From the NCBI GenBank assembly GCA_026545225.1, contig CM048849.1:56129836-56193835 (forward strand): 64,000 nt of DNA, written 5' to 3'. The notes below the pieces were generated by a model. The model saw only the letters and a program-made list of their open reading frames with translations. It made no database searches and had not been told where the DNA came from. The stretch is from Cornus controversa. Its lineage: Eukaryota > Streptophyta > Magnoliopsida > Cornales > Cornaceae. How positions within the stretch are numbered: position 1 is the first letter of the stretch; every line of letters starts with the position of its first letter. The position numbers and the translations under genes are program-made. Of this stretch, positions 11,520-37,500 are shown in pieces.

Positions 11520-12593
11520 ATGGCTTCAGAAGGTGGAGAAAAACCAGAGGGTGAATGCAAGCAAGTGGTGGTAGCAAAGCCGAAGCGTTGGGTCATTGGG
11601 CTCATTCCAATGCTGAGGATAACTGCATTTTTGGCCACAGTGTCGGCAACAATTGTGATGGCACTTAACAAAGAAACCAAAACCTTAGTTGTGGCCACTA
11701 TTGGAAGCACACCCATAAATGCCACACTCACAGCCAAGTTCCAACACACCCCAGCATTTGTGTAAGCCTCTAACACATTTCTTAATTTCCTCCAATATTA
11801 GTGCTGTTGTTGTGTACTTTATTTGTATACTACAGTCTCTATAGGACTCATGCATGTTAAGGATAGCTATTTGATATATATATAATAACATATTAATGTA
11901 AGCTGGTTATTGATACAACAGGTTCTTTGTAGTAGCTAATGGCATGGCTAGTTTTCATAACCTGTTGATGTTAGTGGTGGACTTCATTGGACATAAGTTT
12001 GATTTCAAGGGATTCCGCTTTGTAATAATCGCGGTTCTAGACATGGTAAGCATGGATGGTTTTACTCACGACCTTGTGATCATGATCATCATTTTATCTC
12101 CATATTATATCTTCCACCATTTAAAAAGGAAACAAACCAAAAAAAAAAGAAGAAAGACAAAGCCCTTCTATCAATATTTTAATTAAAATTTATTTATTTT
12201 GCTTTTATTTCCCCTCCTATAGCATTGTCTCAACGTTAATATGACAAGCGAAAAACAAAAGGAGGGTAAAAAAAGAAAGAAAATTAACCTTTATTTTTTC
12301 TTTCTTTTTCTGATTATTATTATTATTATTATTATTATTTTTTTGATCAGATGGTAGTGGCTCTAGTATCAGGTGGGGCAAGTGCAGCAGCATTCATGGG
12401 TGAGTTAGGGAGGAATGGGAATTCACATGCAAGGTGGAACAAGATCTGTGACAAATTTGATACCTTTTGTGATCATGGTAGTGGGGCCCTTATCGCTTCC
12501 TTCATTGGTCTCCTACTTCTGATCATCATCAATTTGATGACCATCATCAAACTTCAGAGCCCAAACTCAATCAACAATTCTGTAGCCCCTTGA
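11520..12593 (+). CDS. CASP-like membrane protein (CASPL1 group)
   Basis: Four-helix plasma-membrane protein of the CASP/MARVEL-related family. Its founding members build the membrane scaffold of the Casparian strip; the CASP-like members have mostly unknown roles. Exons 11520-11761, 11922-12045 and 12351-12593 give 202 residues, normal for the family. The first exon ends in phase 2 and splices into FVFFVVANGMASFHNL. Helix 1 spans about residues 25-48 with the family's conserved Arg (R33), helix 2 about 81-101, helix 3 about 112-138 with the conserved Asp (D121), and helix 4 about 165-188 (ALIASFIGLLLLIIINLMTI). The loop between helices 3 and 4 has two Cys around KICDKFDTFCDHG, as in the CASPL1 subgroup. 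The N-terminus is cytosolic and basic (VVVAKPKRW). The exact paralog (1B, 1C and so on) is not settled. Confidence 0.93.
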
Positions 12594-13871
12594 TGCAGTG
12601 GATCCATACTCATAATAGTTGGATCAGTTCCCATCTAGTGTCTGTTTGATTTCTAGTTCAAGCATATATCAATGCCGTGACCTTGTTTGGTCACCATATG
12701 GTGTTACCCAAATCTTTCATGTCAATGGTTTTATGAGCTTCAATTATACTTTTTCTTTTCTTTTTTAAAAATGTCTAATCTGGTCCAACAGATTAGTCAA
12801 GTTTGCATGACAGGCACTTGTTGTCGAATGGAGTGATGTGTATTGATGGAAACAATTTAAGAGAAGAGAGAGTTTATCTCATTTATTACTGATAAAGAGT
12901 CTTTGTTGGAGTAGGGGTCGGGATTTATCATCCACAAAGAGTCTTTATTGGAGCGCGTGGGAGGGGGGGGTTGTTTCTCATCTATTAGTGACCGTCTTTG
13001 TTAGAGTGCGTGCTGGGATTGCACATTATGTGGGATATGATTAATTCAAAGCAACCATTGCTTGTTAAGGGTGACCACGGTTCAAATCAGATTGATTAGG
13101 CACTAAACCTAATCCGATCTGTGATTTTTAGATTGGTTAAATTTCAATCCGATCCGAATCGTGGTCAACATTAATTCGAACCGAACCAAATCTTTAAAAA
13201 ACGGATTGGTTCGAATCGAATTGACGGATTGAGATTTTCTCAATAATTTTGACAATTTAACCATAATTACATATTTTTTCCTAAATAGACACTTCAAAAA
13301 AAGTTTTATTAAAAAGAAAGAATAAAAAAAAGTAATTATATTATATTTGTAAATAATATATATTCAAAATGGTGTATATATATAATATAAAATATATTTG
13401 TAAATATTATATAACTGTATCGGTTCAGTTTAATGGTTCGGATCGATTTTTTAGACACCAATCCGTTAACCGAACCATTACCAACGGATTTGTGCTTTAT
13501 AAATTCATAATCGAACAGTGCATTAGAAAAACCGAACTGATCCGCATGAATCAGTTCGATTCGATTCAAATTCACAAATTTTTTGAACACGCATGTTGCT
13601 TGTTGCACTAAGTAATAAAAGAACAAATAAACAAAGTATATAAAAGTTAATACATTACAATCAAGTAATCTATAATTCTAAGTAGGATTAGTATAGCTCC
13701 AACCTCAAGTTTGAATTTTAAAGAAAGAAAAAAAGATCAACCATACTGCATAAATCTGAAATGTCCCCAGGTTTTATTATGATAGAAAAGATATATTTTA
13801 TTTATAATTTTTTTTCGAGAGGTAAAATGGATGGTCTGAAAATAAATAACCAAGCGTTATCTTTTTCTTTT
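12594..13871. repeat. Intergenic DNA with degenerate tandem and inverted repeats
   Basis: After the CASP-like 3' UTR, three imperfect ~50-bp units lie at about 12876-13020, each with AGAGTCTTT.TTGGAG or GTCTTTGTTAGAG followed by a G-rich tract. From 13080 to 13610, motifs such as CGGTTCG, CGAACC and AATCCG recur on both strands (for example CGAACCGAACC at 13169 and GGTTCGGATCG at 13434), giving a foldback-prone region like decayed hAT-type repeats. No coding exon is seen. Confidence 0.5.
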
Positions 13872-15443
13872 GGGTAAATTTCATTAACACCCCTTGAGGT
13901 TTGATGTATTATTACGTGGCTACAATTTTGTCATCAATATCCTTTTTCAGAATTTTTAATTTTTTAATAAGTGAACTGTACTGATTGCCCCTGATTATTT
14001 AAAAATAATTTAATATAAAAATATAAAAATACATAAATGACTACAATGTCTTTCATTCACCAACACACATAAAACACTAACCACCATCTCTCTGATCTCC
14101 TCTTCCAACCACCACTGCCACTAACCACAACCACAACCACAACCACCACCACCACTGCCACCAACCACAACCAACACAGGCGGCAAAACCACCACCACTA
14201 TCACTGTCGAACTTCAATTGCAACCATAACCACTGCCACCGACCACCACCACCATAGGCTGCAAAACCACCACCAAGCCAACTGCCACTAACCACAACCA
14301 CCACCACTGCCACCAACCACAACCACCACCACCACCGCCACCAATCACAACCATAACCACCACCACCACTGCCGAAACCACCTCTGTTCCCTCTCCGTTT
14401 CCACCACGAACAGACCCATCACCAGGCTCCTCTTCACCACAGCCACTACCACCACTAACCACAACCACCACCACTGCCAAAACCACTTCTATTCCTTCTT
14501 TATTTCCACCACGAACAGACCCGTCACTGAGCTCCTCTTCACCACAACCACCATCACCACTGCCACCAACCACAACTACAACCACCACCACCAACCACAA
14601 CTACAACCACCACCACCACCGCCACCAACCACAACCACAACCACAACCACCACCACTACCGAAACCACCCTTCTCCGTTTCCACCACGAACAGACCCATC
14701 ACCGGACTCCTCTTCGCCGTCCCAATCACCACATTAGGTCAAGTGGTCAACTCGTTGACGCCAGCATACCCTTACAGCTAGAAATCCCTTTCAGCCTCGC
14801 CTCCAATTCCTTTCTCTAAGGCCTCAGATTCATCGATTAAGTGATTCATTGTTGAGATCGCGTCGTCGTAAAAAATTTCTATTATTTTTGTTGTCATCGT
14901 CACTATTGTCCCATTGTCACACTCATCATCATCGGATCTCTCTTCACGACCCTCTCTTCCTATCTTCTCCTCTGTGGATGTTATGTCAGTCCGCCACTCC
15001 ACTCTATGCCCAATCTAGTTAGGATTGTGGTGGTGGTGGTTTTGCCGCCTGTGGTGGTGGTTTTGCTGCCTATGGTGGTGGTTAGTGGCAGTGGTTGTGG
15101 TGGTTATGGTAGTTGTTATGGTTGTGGTTGGTGGCAGTGGTGTTCGGCATATATATAATGTAATAACAATGGGTATGTAATAATAGGACATAGTAGGGGG
15201 CATTTTGGTCCATTAGGCAAGGTTAAATAGGTAATTTTAATATCCAAAAAGGTTAGGTTAAAAGTCAAAGGGTAGTATGATTTTTTCACCATCAAAAAGT
15301 GGTCTAACACGGCCCATTTTTGACAGGAGGGAGTGTATGTGATATACGACACAAACCTTATGGGGTGTTGGTGACAAAATTACACAAAGCTGTAGGCAAG
15401 TGACAATACCTATAATCTCAGGGGATGTCAATGAAGTTTACCC
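13872..15443. mobile_element. Non-autonomous Mutator-like element (1.57 kb, long TIRs)
   Basis: The left end reads GGGTAAATTTCATTAACACC and continues CCTTGAGG. The reverse complement of the right end reads GGGTAAACTTCATTGACATC and continues CCCTGAGA; similarity continues further in (an ATTTTGTCA-type block). Ends of this GGTAAATTTCA..CCC.TGAGG type are common in plant MULEs. Both flanks are T-rich (roughly TTTTTCTTTT against TTTTTTTTAT), so a 9-10 bp target duplication is likely but not clean. No transposase is present. The interior holds a long (CAACCACCA)n-like array at about 14085-14660, a mostly unique core at 14720-15010 and an opposite-strand (GGTGGT)n array at about 15028-15140. The long Gly/Trp/Val or Thr/His open frames here come from the simple repeat and are not believed to be genes. 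Confidence 0.78.
14372..14725 (+). repeat. Imperfect tandem units inside the Mutator-like element
   Basis: The block CGTTTCCACCACGAACAGAC, followed by CC.TCACC...CTCCTCTTC, occurs at about 14394, 14500 and 14677, each embedded in ACC-rich spacer. Spacing is about 106 and 177 bp. This suggests repeat expansion after a unique fragment entered the element. Confidence 0.6.
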
Positions 15444-15462
15444 TTTTTTTTATCTTTTAAAA

Positions 15463-15570
15463 CAATGCTTGTTTGTTTTGATGGAAATGAGAAAGGAAAT
15501 GATTTGAAGGAAAAAATTATGTTGTGCTTGTTTTGAAAAAGGTGGAGAGAAATGGAAGATAAAAAAGTAC
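15463..15570 (+). repeat. Dispersed repeat fragment, family also at 62225-62330
   Basis: The stretch with TGTTTTGATGGAAATGAGAA and GAAAAAGGTGGAGAGAAATG is clearly related, in inverted orientation, to 62225-62330 next to the isomerase gene. The family is unnamed here; the GTTT.TTTTGATGGAAA start suggests the edge of a small DNA transposon. Confidence 0.55.
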
Positions 15571-17000
15571 TTAGCAATACAATGTTTTATCTCTCTTTTT
15601 TTTTCCCATATAGTAAGTGAATTTCAGTTTTGCCTTTATCATTTTATAAAATAAATCAATCATTTCATTTTTCTCCGCTCTCTACTATCTTTTCAATCAC
15701 AGTTAGTTTTTTATTTTTTATTTTTATAATTCCTAGTAAGAAACTCCCGCTTAGAACTAATCATTTTATTTTTGAAAAAATTAGATTTTAGTGACTAGAA
15801 AGATAAATAGTCACCAATTTCAATGCAAATAAGTGATCATTTGAGATTTATTCCGTGAAACGTCCTTTTTAAGATGCATTATTTTATAATTGGACAAATT
15901 TACCCTCTTTTTCTCTCTAGAATAACACTTCCTCTCTCTTTCTAAATTCATAGACCAAATACTTTTGTTGGTGTCTCTCACTCTCTACATCGAAAAATTA
16001 TTAGTTACGACGAAAATTTCTTGAATGTAGAAATCTCACCACCAAATATTTTCTATTTTAAATTATTTCTTATTAGGATTAGAAATCAAGAATTTCTAAT
16101 GGTAGATTCTACTGGCCAATAATTTCTCCTCTGCCGAACGCGTATGCAAACAAGACCGAGCAATTCATTTACAAAAATTGACCAGACAAAAATGCCAGAA
16201 GATATTAGATAAAATAAGAAATCTTGACCAACACGCCGGTCAACTAGACCTAAATGGTTGAATCTGTACTTGTCAAAGAAAATTTTTATCAACAAAATAT
16301 ATCACTAAAGAATGAAAATAAAAAGTTAGAAATCAAACGAATATCAATAGTGGCTATGAAAACTGGAACTTGTCAAATTAAGTCTTTGGTTCATTTGGAA
16401 AAAAATTGGAATGAGAATTGAGGAATAAATATTGTAAGAAGGACATTTTATGAAATATTAATTTTTTTATAGTTAATTTAGAGCAATTTTGTTTAAATTT
16501 GGTGGCTGAAATCTAATTCTTTTCTTTCGGAATTAATGTTATTATTATTATTATTATTTTTTTCATGTTCTCCTGTACCAAACACAAACAAGGTACTGAT
16601 TGCCTAAAAGAGAGGATGGGTTTGGCATTCAATTCTTGTTAGTGGAAATATTGAATATATCTGTCAGTATAGGAATATCGATATACAAATGATTTACTTA
16701 CCCAATCTATTGTTGGATTATTCATTCTTTCCATATCTGTACACTCACCAAATTCAACCACAAAAGAAAGTAAAGAGCATAAATAATATTGACTTAATTA
16801 CCGCCTTAAAAAAACATATCAATGAATTTTGAGCTGGCTTTCCATAATTTCCCACTTGCCAAACAGGCCATAACTAGTTCTTCAACCAAACTGGTCCCGT
16901 GGTCCGTGGCATCATAGTAATAACCTAGAATAGAAAGGACAAATCATGTTCTAAATGTACAAGTCATTGTATGCTTCGTCCGTGGAGAGGGCCCACAACT
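15571..17000. other. Intergenic AT-rich DNA, no gene seen
   Basis: No exon or complete element could be supported. Short microsatellites (ATT)n lie near 16538-16558. The stretch at 16380-16440 (GGAATGAGAATTGAGGAATA) looks like part of a small transposon but has no partner end that I could find. Confidence 0.4.
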
Positions 17001-17330
17001 GAACACGTGTCATGATTCAGAACTAAAGATTGATTTTGCAGATGCCGGTTAAATTGTGCGCGTGCCTACGTGGTGCGGCCAGTCATTCATTCAGTTTTGG
17101 TTGACCCCCTCTTTCTCTCTCTAAACCCGGCCCTTCCTTTCTCTCTCTAGATCCAAGTTCCTCGTTTTGGGAATTCTTATCTGACCTTATTAGTGTGTCC
17201 CTATGCAATATATATATATATTTTTTGTAATTACAAAAACATATTTAAATACAAAGACAAAATAAGAAAAAAGCAGTGTTGCTTCAACGTGGAATTTTAG
17301 GCTTTTAGGTTTTCCCGAGGTAAATTCTAA
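17000..17330 (+). promoter_or_regulatory. Likely promoter and 5' UTR start of the JmjC demethylase gene
   Basis: A perfect G-box CACGTG lies at 17004-17009, and CTACGTGGTG, a second ACGT-core element, near 17066. Two CT-rich initiator-like tracts (CCCCCTCTTTCTCTCTCT near 17105 and TTTCTCTCTCTAG near 17137) follow, as is usual at plant transcription starts. TTTTCCCGAG|GTAAAT at about 17319 would be a good 5' UTR splice donor. The first coding exon is 2.8 kb downstream, so 5' UTR introns are implied. All of this is inference from sequence. Confidence 0.4.
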
Positions 17331-18328
17331 GTACTTCTCATCATATTTGTCATTCTAACATTCTTACTATTAAATATATGTAAAATGTGAATTGTATTTT
17401 CTGTTCTAATCATCATCATTCACATTCACCAGTTAAATTCTTGACCAATATGTAATATTAGTTTACTTAATTAATTTGTACATTTTCTTTCCTTTTTTAA
17501 ATTTGATTTTACCCTTTGGATTCAGCAATCATATGTGACTGAATATTTTGGTTCACAGTATTTTTGGCAAAATTTTTATTTGATTAATTGGGTTTGGACT
17601 GATTTATGCATTTGATTCTTTATGTATTATTTCTTTGTGAAATTTAAAATTTTTTGGGTTAATTTTTTTTTCTTTAGTCTTTTAATTGAAAAAAGTTAAA
17701 AGACTGTTTCTTGAGGTTTGGTTCTTTACAATTTTGTTTTTGTATTTTAATTGGAGTTGTGCCAAAAAAATTAATTTTTGGTGAATGGGTTTGTATTGTA
17801 TTGGTTAGGTCATGAAAAGGGTTTGATAGATTAGGTTTCATAATTTCTTCTCAGTCAATAGAACAGTTGGTATTGCAATAGTTTTTCCAAATCAAAGAGG
17901 TTAGATTTCTCATATTGCTTCTGTCTATTTTTACCTATCTAGCTACATGTGTTTCTTATTGATCCTTGCAACTTAAGGAATTCCAATGACTGCATTATAA
18001 TTAATTATGCTTGAATAAAATCTTCATATCTCATCATTTTTTTTTTATAACTGTAATAGTTTGCTTATTATGTGCTTATTATCCTGATTCCTGCAATGGT
18101 AACAATCTTTGCGTGGATATCATGCTTTCATGATAGATCAGTTTTCGAAATGATAAGATTGTCAAATGTTGCCTATATGGTGTAATGACAGTATTGAATT
18201 TTGGTCTTTCATTGCTTTGTGTTTTTTTTTGAAAAAAAAAAAGAAAAAAGTTATATGGTTTAATCTGCCCTCTTTGTGGCGTCACAGTGTCACTACCTGG
18301 ACACGTCTTCTTTTGCATCATATTTAGG

Positions 18329-18520
18329 GTTTAGACGGTTCCAAAGCCTCGTGCGCTGGGCTATCTCCCTTATTTATTTATTTAGAGTTTAGATGGTCTC
18401 CGTGGGAGCCTCGTGCACTGGGCTATCCCCCTTTATTTATTTATTTATTTAGACTCTAGATGGTCTCTGTGATGGCGGGAGCCTCGTGCTGTGGGCTAAC
18501 AACCCTTATTTATTTATTTA
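18329..18520 (+). repeat. Tandem triplication of an Au-SINE-like 3' tail
   Basis: Three units, about 18329-18383, 18384-18451 and 18452-18520. Each contains TTTAGA.GGTNTC or a variant, then GCCTCGTGC.CTGGGCTAT or a variant, then a (TTTA)n tail. GGGAGCCTCGTGCACTGGGC is the 3' consensus of Au-type SINEs. A partial fourth unit begins GAGTTTATATGG. The head with A and B boxes is absent. Confidence 0.7.
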
Positions 18521-19301
18521 GAGTTTATATGGTTTGAGACGATTCTTGAGTGAAGAGATGATAACGGGTTGCAGATTTTAAGTGATCTTATGTTGTCCAT
18601 TTGTAATAGAAGCCATGCTAATATCTTTCTTTTTGCATGTTGCATCATGTAGCTGTGAGAATTGGAGAACTCATAGCGTTATTTAAGATTCACTCTTTTA
18701 TTAATCTTTGCCTATAAACAGAGACAAGTTGTCTATAGTTATCTGCAGATGCCTTCTTTTTCAATAAATACTGAATGATGGACAGCCAAAATGGTTATTA
18801 AATGTCTTGTAGAAATCTTAGCTTTAGGTTAAATGGGAAAAAGAAAATGAAGCAATGAGGTTGGCAAGGGGTTGTAAAGATACAGCTAAACAAAATCTTT
18901 ATGCCTTTATGTGCCGAAAATCTTTCTTTTTGTCTCCTTCCTTTTTTTTTTCCCTGAAAAGAAATTACTTGTGCAAATCAATATAGGGTTATTGATTTGT
19001 ATTGTGTACCCAACCTCAAGATCAAAATCTGTAGCACGTAAAACCATCTGTTTTTTTAATCAAAATGGACTATAAGTAGCAACAATTAATTGAACATAAT
19101 ATACATTTCAGAGATACTTGCAAATTGATCTTTTCTCGCCATATATTTAGTTCTTAAACTACATGAATGACATTATCAGATGATGAAGGGTCAGAGTGGT
19201 GTGCTCAGTTCTGGGCTCTTTGTCTACCACTCTTGAGTTGCTGTCATGATTTTCGTTCTGTTCACATTCAGTAAAGATTTATGATACATGTATAGGGTCA
19301 C

Positions 19302-19432
19302 TAGGGTGTACTCAACGTGTCCGAGCTTGCCCCACTGATGTATTAGAAATGATACCTTGGGACAGATGTAAAGCGAAGCAAATTGCTTCTGCTCCAAAAC
19401 AGAAGACTGTGTCAGTTGAAAGAGATGTGAAT
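19302..19432 (+). other. Candidate upstream exon of the JmjC gene
   Basis: After a GTATAG acceptor-like sequence the frame reads [20 protein letters not shown] and goes on to KTVSVERD before a GTGAAT donor-like site. The amino-acid mix looks protein-like, and it lies between the promoter region and the first firm exon. It is not needed to explain the conserved protein and could be a 5' UTR exon or chance. Low confidence. Confidence 0.25.
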
Positions 19433-19740
19433 CCGCCTGTCCAACGCTTTTCTTTAGCGTTCAAGTTTATATATGGCATGAAACAACTCGCAGCATAGGT
19501 CTAGCTTATTGATACGTTCCATAAAACTCCACTTGAATCCATTTGATTTTTTTTTTTTACCAACAAAAATCCATACTCAAAAATAACATATAGAATCATT
19601 AGTTACGAGAATACCTCAACTTTCTACTTCATTGCTTGATATAGAACCATTAGTTTTGAAGAGTTAATTTCCAGTTAAAGAATTGTCTCTTACCAATCAA
19701 GTCTGCTTTATCTAATGTTGATATGACTACTATTTATTCT

Positions 19741-19814
19741 CTTTATAATCTTGGTCTGTTTATTCGCTTTATATAATCTTGGTCTGTTTATTCGCTTTAT
19801 ATAATCTTGGTCTT
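19741..19814 (+). repeat. 28-bp tandem repeat, about 2.6 copies
   Basis: The unit CTTTATATAATCTTGGTCTG followed by TTTATTCG is repeated nearly exactly in a 5' intron of the JmjC gene. Confidence 0.85.
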
Positions 19815-20134
19815 ACAGCTTGCATAGTATCTTTAATGAGATCTTCTAGAGGGAATGTTAACCTGGGAAAATTGTGGCCTTATGTTCTGTTTATACATTG
19901 CTCTTTATATAGTTTGTAATTGTTAAAACCATTTAGAAGTTTAATGTTCATGGCCGTGCTTGTGTACATGGGTTCTTGTTATTATCTTTAACCATTGACA
20001 AGCAATTCTTCATTTAATAAACTTATTTGTTCTGTCTAAAATTGTTTCAATTCTAGTATGGTCAGGGCTTTTATATGTATCATGTGATCGTGTATGTAGC
20101 TCTCTTCGTTGTTTTCATTAGTCATTTATGTGTG

Positions 20135-33069
<12,935 letters not shown>

Positions 33070-34587
33070 GGAAGACAATAAGATCCGGTAATCCGTTCTT
33101 GCTCAAGGTAGCATCTTATTTCAGTTGCTATTTGTTAGGGCTTTTCTTTTTAAAATTTTATATAGGAAGGAGAGATCCTGAGCTTGAGTTACACGCGAAT
33201 ATTTGCGCTGTGCTCACTCATGATATAAATTTTGTTCTTGATTTTACAATTCCATTAAATTATCACAGGGAATGCTTCTTGTACACTAGAAAAATAATAA
33301 TAATAAATCTAACTGATTTAGTTTTGAATTCTTGTCTTTATTTAGATGTTGTTAGCACTCTCTCTCTCTCTCTCTCTCTCTCATAAAAGATTTAAATAGT
33401 TGAAAAGCTTGATGAAGCAAGTTTTATCTAGGAATTTGAATGCTGAGGAGCTCATTATTTATTGATCTTGTGGATAAGGGGAGGAATTTTGATGAGATGC
33501 AAATATGGGTTGATTTCGACTTCCCTTGCGATGTTATATGTAACTCATTTATCATATATCATATCATGACTCAGTGCACGAAATAAAGAACGAGCTTATG
33601 GATGGATAAGCATGCAAAGACTCATCATCATCATTATCATCCTCATTCTTTCCTTTGTTACACATGGATGGAGCCGGCCTAATGAATTCTCTTTTTTCAT
33701 ATTTTCCTCTTATAAACCATGTCTCCTCTTATATATATATATATATATATATAAATTTATTTTTAAATACTTCATCTCATGCAATTTTAGTTTTCGTCTT
33801 TGTCAAACCTGCTAGGCAAAAAACTCTATTTTTTCTAACCAGTGCATCTTCAGCTAATTGGACAATTTTTTGTTTCTAAAGTCCAAAACAGGTGCATTAC
33901 ACCACTTGCAAGTTAGCTAATCTAGTTTTTTTTTTTTATAAATAAAATGGTGTTAGTTAACCCTAACAGTCATAGTGCATCATTAACTTAATTTTGCATT
34001 ATCTTTGGCAGTTGGGTTCATCTTGTATGAATCATGTCCATTTGTGCTCAAATCGAAGATGGTCTGCCATTCCTCTTCAATACTTAGTTACGGGCAATGC
34101 AGGGACTCAACAATCACATACCTCCTCAAAGTTCCCAGAATTGATTCTGAGCCGTTAAAAGTTTTGCTGTAGATAGAAAGTTTGCATAAAACATTTCAAA
34201 ATAATTTTATTTAATTTTAATCAAATAAGCACAAGAGGAGGTCCGAGAGTTCAAACAAAGTAAATATAACATGCAAATATATAATATGACAAGTATAAGA
34301 TCCAGTGTCTACAATGATAAAGGGTAATGGGGAAGGCCAAACCAGTTCAGGTTCCGCTTTAGAGATGTTGCGAGTACCATCAACGCCCAAACCAAGAGCA
34401 GGAGTTTGAAAAAGAATTCCCCATGCAAGAATTGTATGTTACATTCAGTAACATTAAACAAATGCACTCTGTATATATCGTACCGCACCTTTGTGTTTTG
34501 TGTTCATATTTAGCACATAAAAGCACAGGAATAACCACACGTATGTAAAACAAGGTCTGTCAATCGTGTTGAGTTGAATAGGAAAAT
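33070..34587. other. Convergent intergenic region between the JmjC and gamma-SNAP genes
   Basis: The left part is the JmjC 3' UTR and the right part (up to about 34200) the gamma-SNAP 3' UTR, the genes running toward each other. Microsatellites are (CT)n at 33358-33382 and (TA)n at 33732-33752. TTTATT-type sequences near 34205-34220 could be the minus-strand polyadenylation signal. No further exon is visible. Confidence 0.55.
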
Positions 34588-37500
34588 TTAGGTGAGGTCA
34601 TCTTCGTCCAATGGTTCTTGTTCGTCGGCTGCATCATTCTTCAGTGCACTCAAATCACCCCTAGGGAGCTTCCTTGCAAGCCTGATGATCTGCAGACATT
34701 TCAGTTCAGTTGGATCTATCCATATAATTAAAAGCATTTTTTAACTTCTAAAATTACAATAACCAATGATAACAACAGCTACAATAGTAATGATAACACT
34801 ATTGACAGAAACTTTTTTAAGTCTTTAGGATGACCAGGTACTAGTAAATCCATGGTGGCTAGTCTTTCTCATGGGGAATTATGGTGCCTCTTTCCATGTG
34901 CACTGAGACATTTTTTTACAAGCCAGCAACAAAAGGGATCACCAAATGAAAAATGTCACAATAGCAACAAGACTGACAAGATTGCCCGTTGGCCAGATGC
35001 ATAAAACCAATGAAGTTACTCCTCTTCTATCAAGTGATTCTTTCCCTAACTCATATGGATCCCAATTTCTATGTTAAAGAGAGCAGACTTCTTCCCTAAC
35101 CAACAGGTTTGACATCCTTTCCACCTTTCTAAATTCAAATATGCACACTCATACAGGTGTGTGTGAGTGTGTGTGTGTGTATATATTGAAGTAAGTGCAA
35201 CACTAAGACTGTTGTTATGCTGTAATCTAGCAGACCCTAAATTAGTGAACTCTTTGGATGAGAATGAGGGGGGCAAATCTAACCCAAGTAATATAACATG
35301 CAAAATTAATTTGTCATAACAAAGGATTGAACAAAATATTACAAATCACAACAACTTGGAGAATTGTGTTGAATGCATCCAATCTTACAGAATTAGTGCA
35401 AAGGAATTTCTTTCTATATATATTTGTGTGTGTGTCTTGGCAAATATCTCCCACTCTGTCTCTATGCGGACTTGTACCCTCGACCTTCCCCAACCCTCAG
35501 TGGTCACAAAAGAAGGAATTAGTTAGTGCACAACTTGGAGAAATCTGTTATATAAAAATTTTGCCCTAACTAATCCCTCTTTTGCCAGATCATTGCAATT
35601 ATAATAAGAATTATTCTTCTTCCCCTGGAATTCAAGACAAAACTTCTGATGACATTTGATCTGTATGGAATCAATTTATGCAAGAAAAAGTTTAATATTT
35701 TTGTTGCTCACAATCAATGCTATGATGGAAGAGTTCAACTATGAGCTTACTAGATACATGTACAAGCTAAGCAGAAAAAAGATATTGCGAAGGATGATGT
35801 GAATAGTGTGGTACCTCAAAATAACAATTAAAGAACCTCACAAAGCTAACCAAGGAATCAAATATTAAGCCAAGGAAGTTTTGAATGATGAGCAGGAAGT
35901 TCTATAAAAATATCTTAGGAGTAGTTCAACAAGGCAAAAGTGAGCTTCCCAAACAGTATTGTTGAAATATCAATTGAAGAAGATATTGAAACATGAATTT
36001 AATTTTTTAATTTATTTTGTGATATCTGTTTGCCTACACCTCTATAAGGTAAATTTTCTTTGCTTATGTCACAAAAGCAAAACTAAACCCAGCTTTTAGT
36101 ACGTGACACGAGATGGGTTGCTGATGCAGTCCACAACAAACAATAGATTTCAAATGGTTCAAAAGATCTACCATGTGGTCAAGATTTGATATAATGCTTG
36201 ACTGAGCGACACGTTTGATTTCTTCGGCATCACCTTCCGTATAAGCAGAAAGAAGTTTACTGGCACAACGATTCTGATCACTACTCAAAAAAGCATCAAT
36301 CCTGCAAAAGAGAGGCCAAAACCAATAAGTCAAAGTACAACTTATACATTAACAATCTCATGGCATAAGAAAATAAGAATGCACAAAGAAACTGTCCTTG
36401 TTTTGTTAACACCTTAAAGTATGCACTCTATTCTTAGGGAAGAAAAATTATGGGACACGGGTAGAGAGCCTTTTAAAGACCAATAATCTCATGGCAGCGA
36501 ATTTCCAATTCCTCACTGTAAGTGATACAATAACTCAAAAACAAGCAGATTTTAAGAATCCATTTTAAGGGCCTTCATGAGGAAGGTGATGAAAACCCAT
36601 AACTATTCTCTTTTAAGGTCTCTTTGGCAGAAATGAACCGGAAAAAGGCTTTTCTGAAAACAACATTACTCTGCAGCTCATAGCCTAAAGGGAGTTCAGA
36701 CGGCACCATCAACTCCATGTGAGTTCTACCATCAACATCACCGTCAACTCCATGAGGAGTTCAGTCTTGTCCTCTACAAATGACTCCTCTTGAACAAACT
36801 CATCCTCAATAATGGATCATCTACAGCTTGAGATATTAAATTTGACTCTCAAACAAATTTCCTCCTGTGACACTATGACCTGAAATCTAGTTAGACAGCA
36901 AAAAAAGTTAATTTAGATATCTAAAAATGAAAAATATGATGCCTAAGAATGATGTAGCCTAGAATGAGATATAATGTGATGAAGAGAATTAGGTAGCGCA
37001 AAACAACCAAAATGAGTGATTTCTAGGGGCATGACAGCAAGCACCAATTAAGTTTTTAATCCCAAAAAATGAAGTAAATGGCCCTCTTAACCTAGGACAG
37101 CAAAGATATTAACAAACTAGTAGTTATACTCTTGCAGGGTTCTTATCAAACAGTTGACACGCAAACAATGTCCAAAAATTTTATGAGATAAACTACTACT
37201 AAAAAAACACTCTACTCAGACTTGACGCAGCCTTAGGTTATTATTACAGGACTTCTAGAAAGCTCGTGGAGAGCTCTATGCCGATAGGATCCAGAGCTAC
37301 CGCTACTGGCCAATTAAGAATGTTAGATCTCAAAACAATCAGAAACAATTAAAGATCAATTACACTTAATATATTGTGCAGAAAAAGCTTATAAAGCAAA
37401 CTCACTGAATAGTAGATCAAACCACAAACATTAATTTGCTAAACAATCTATTTATGTAATAAAGCGTCTAAAGAACCAAAAGTAACATGTTACGAACAAA

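Noticed and set aside
13336-13626. Overlapping open frames on both strands
   Set aside because: They lie in a CGAACC/GGTTCG repeat region with AT-rich flanks and encode nothing recognisable.
14077-14600. Long Val/Gly/Trp-rich minus-strand open frames
   Set aside because: They are translations of the ACC/GGT simple repeat inside the Mutator-like element; composition explains their length.
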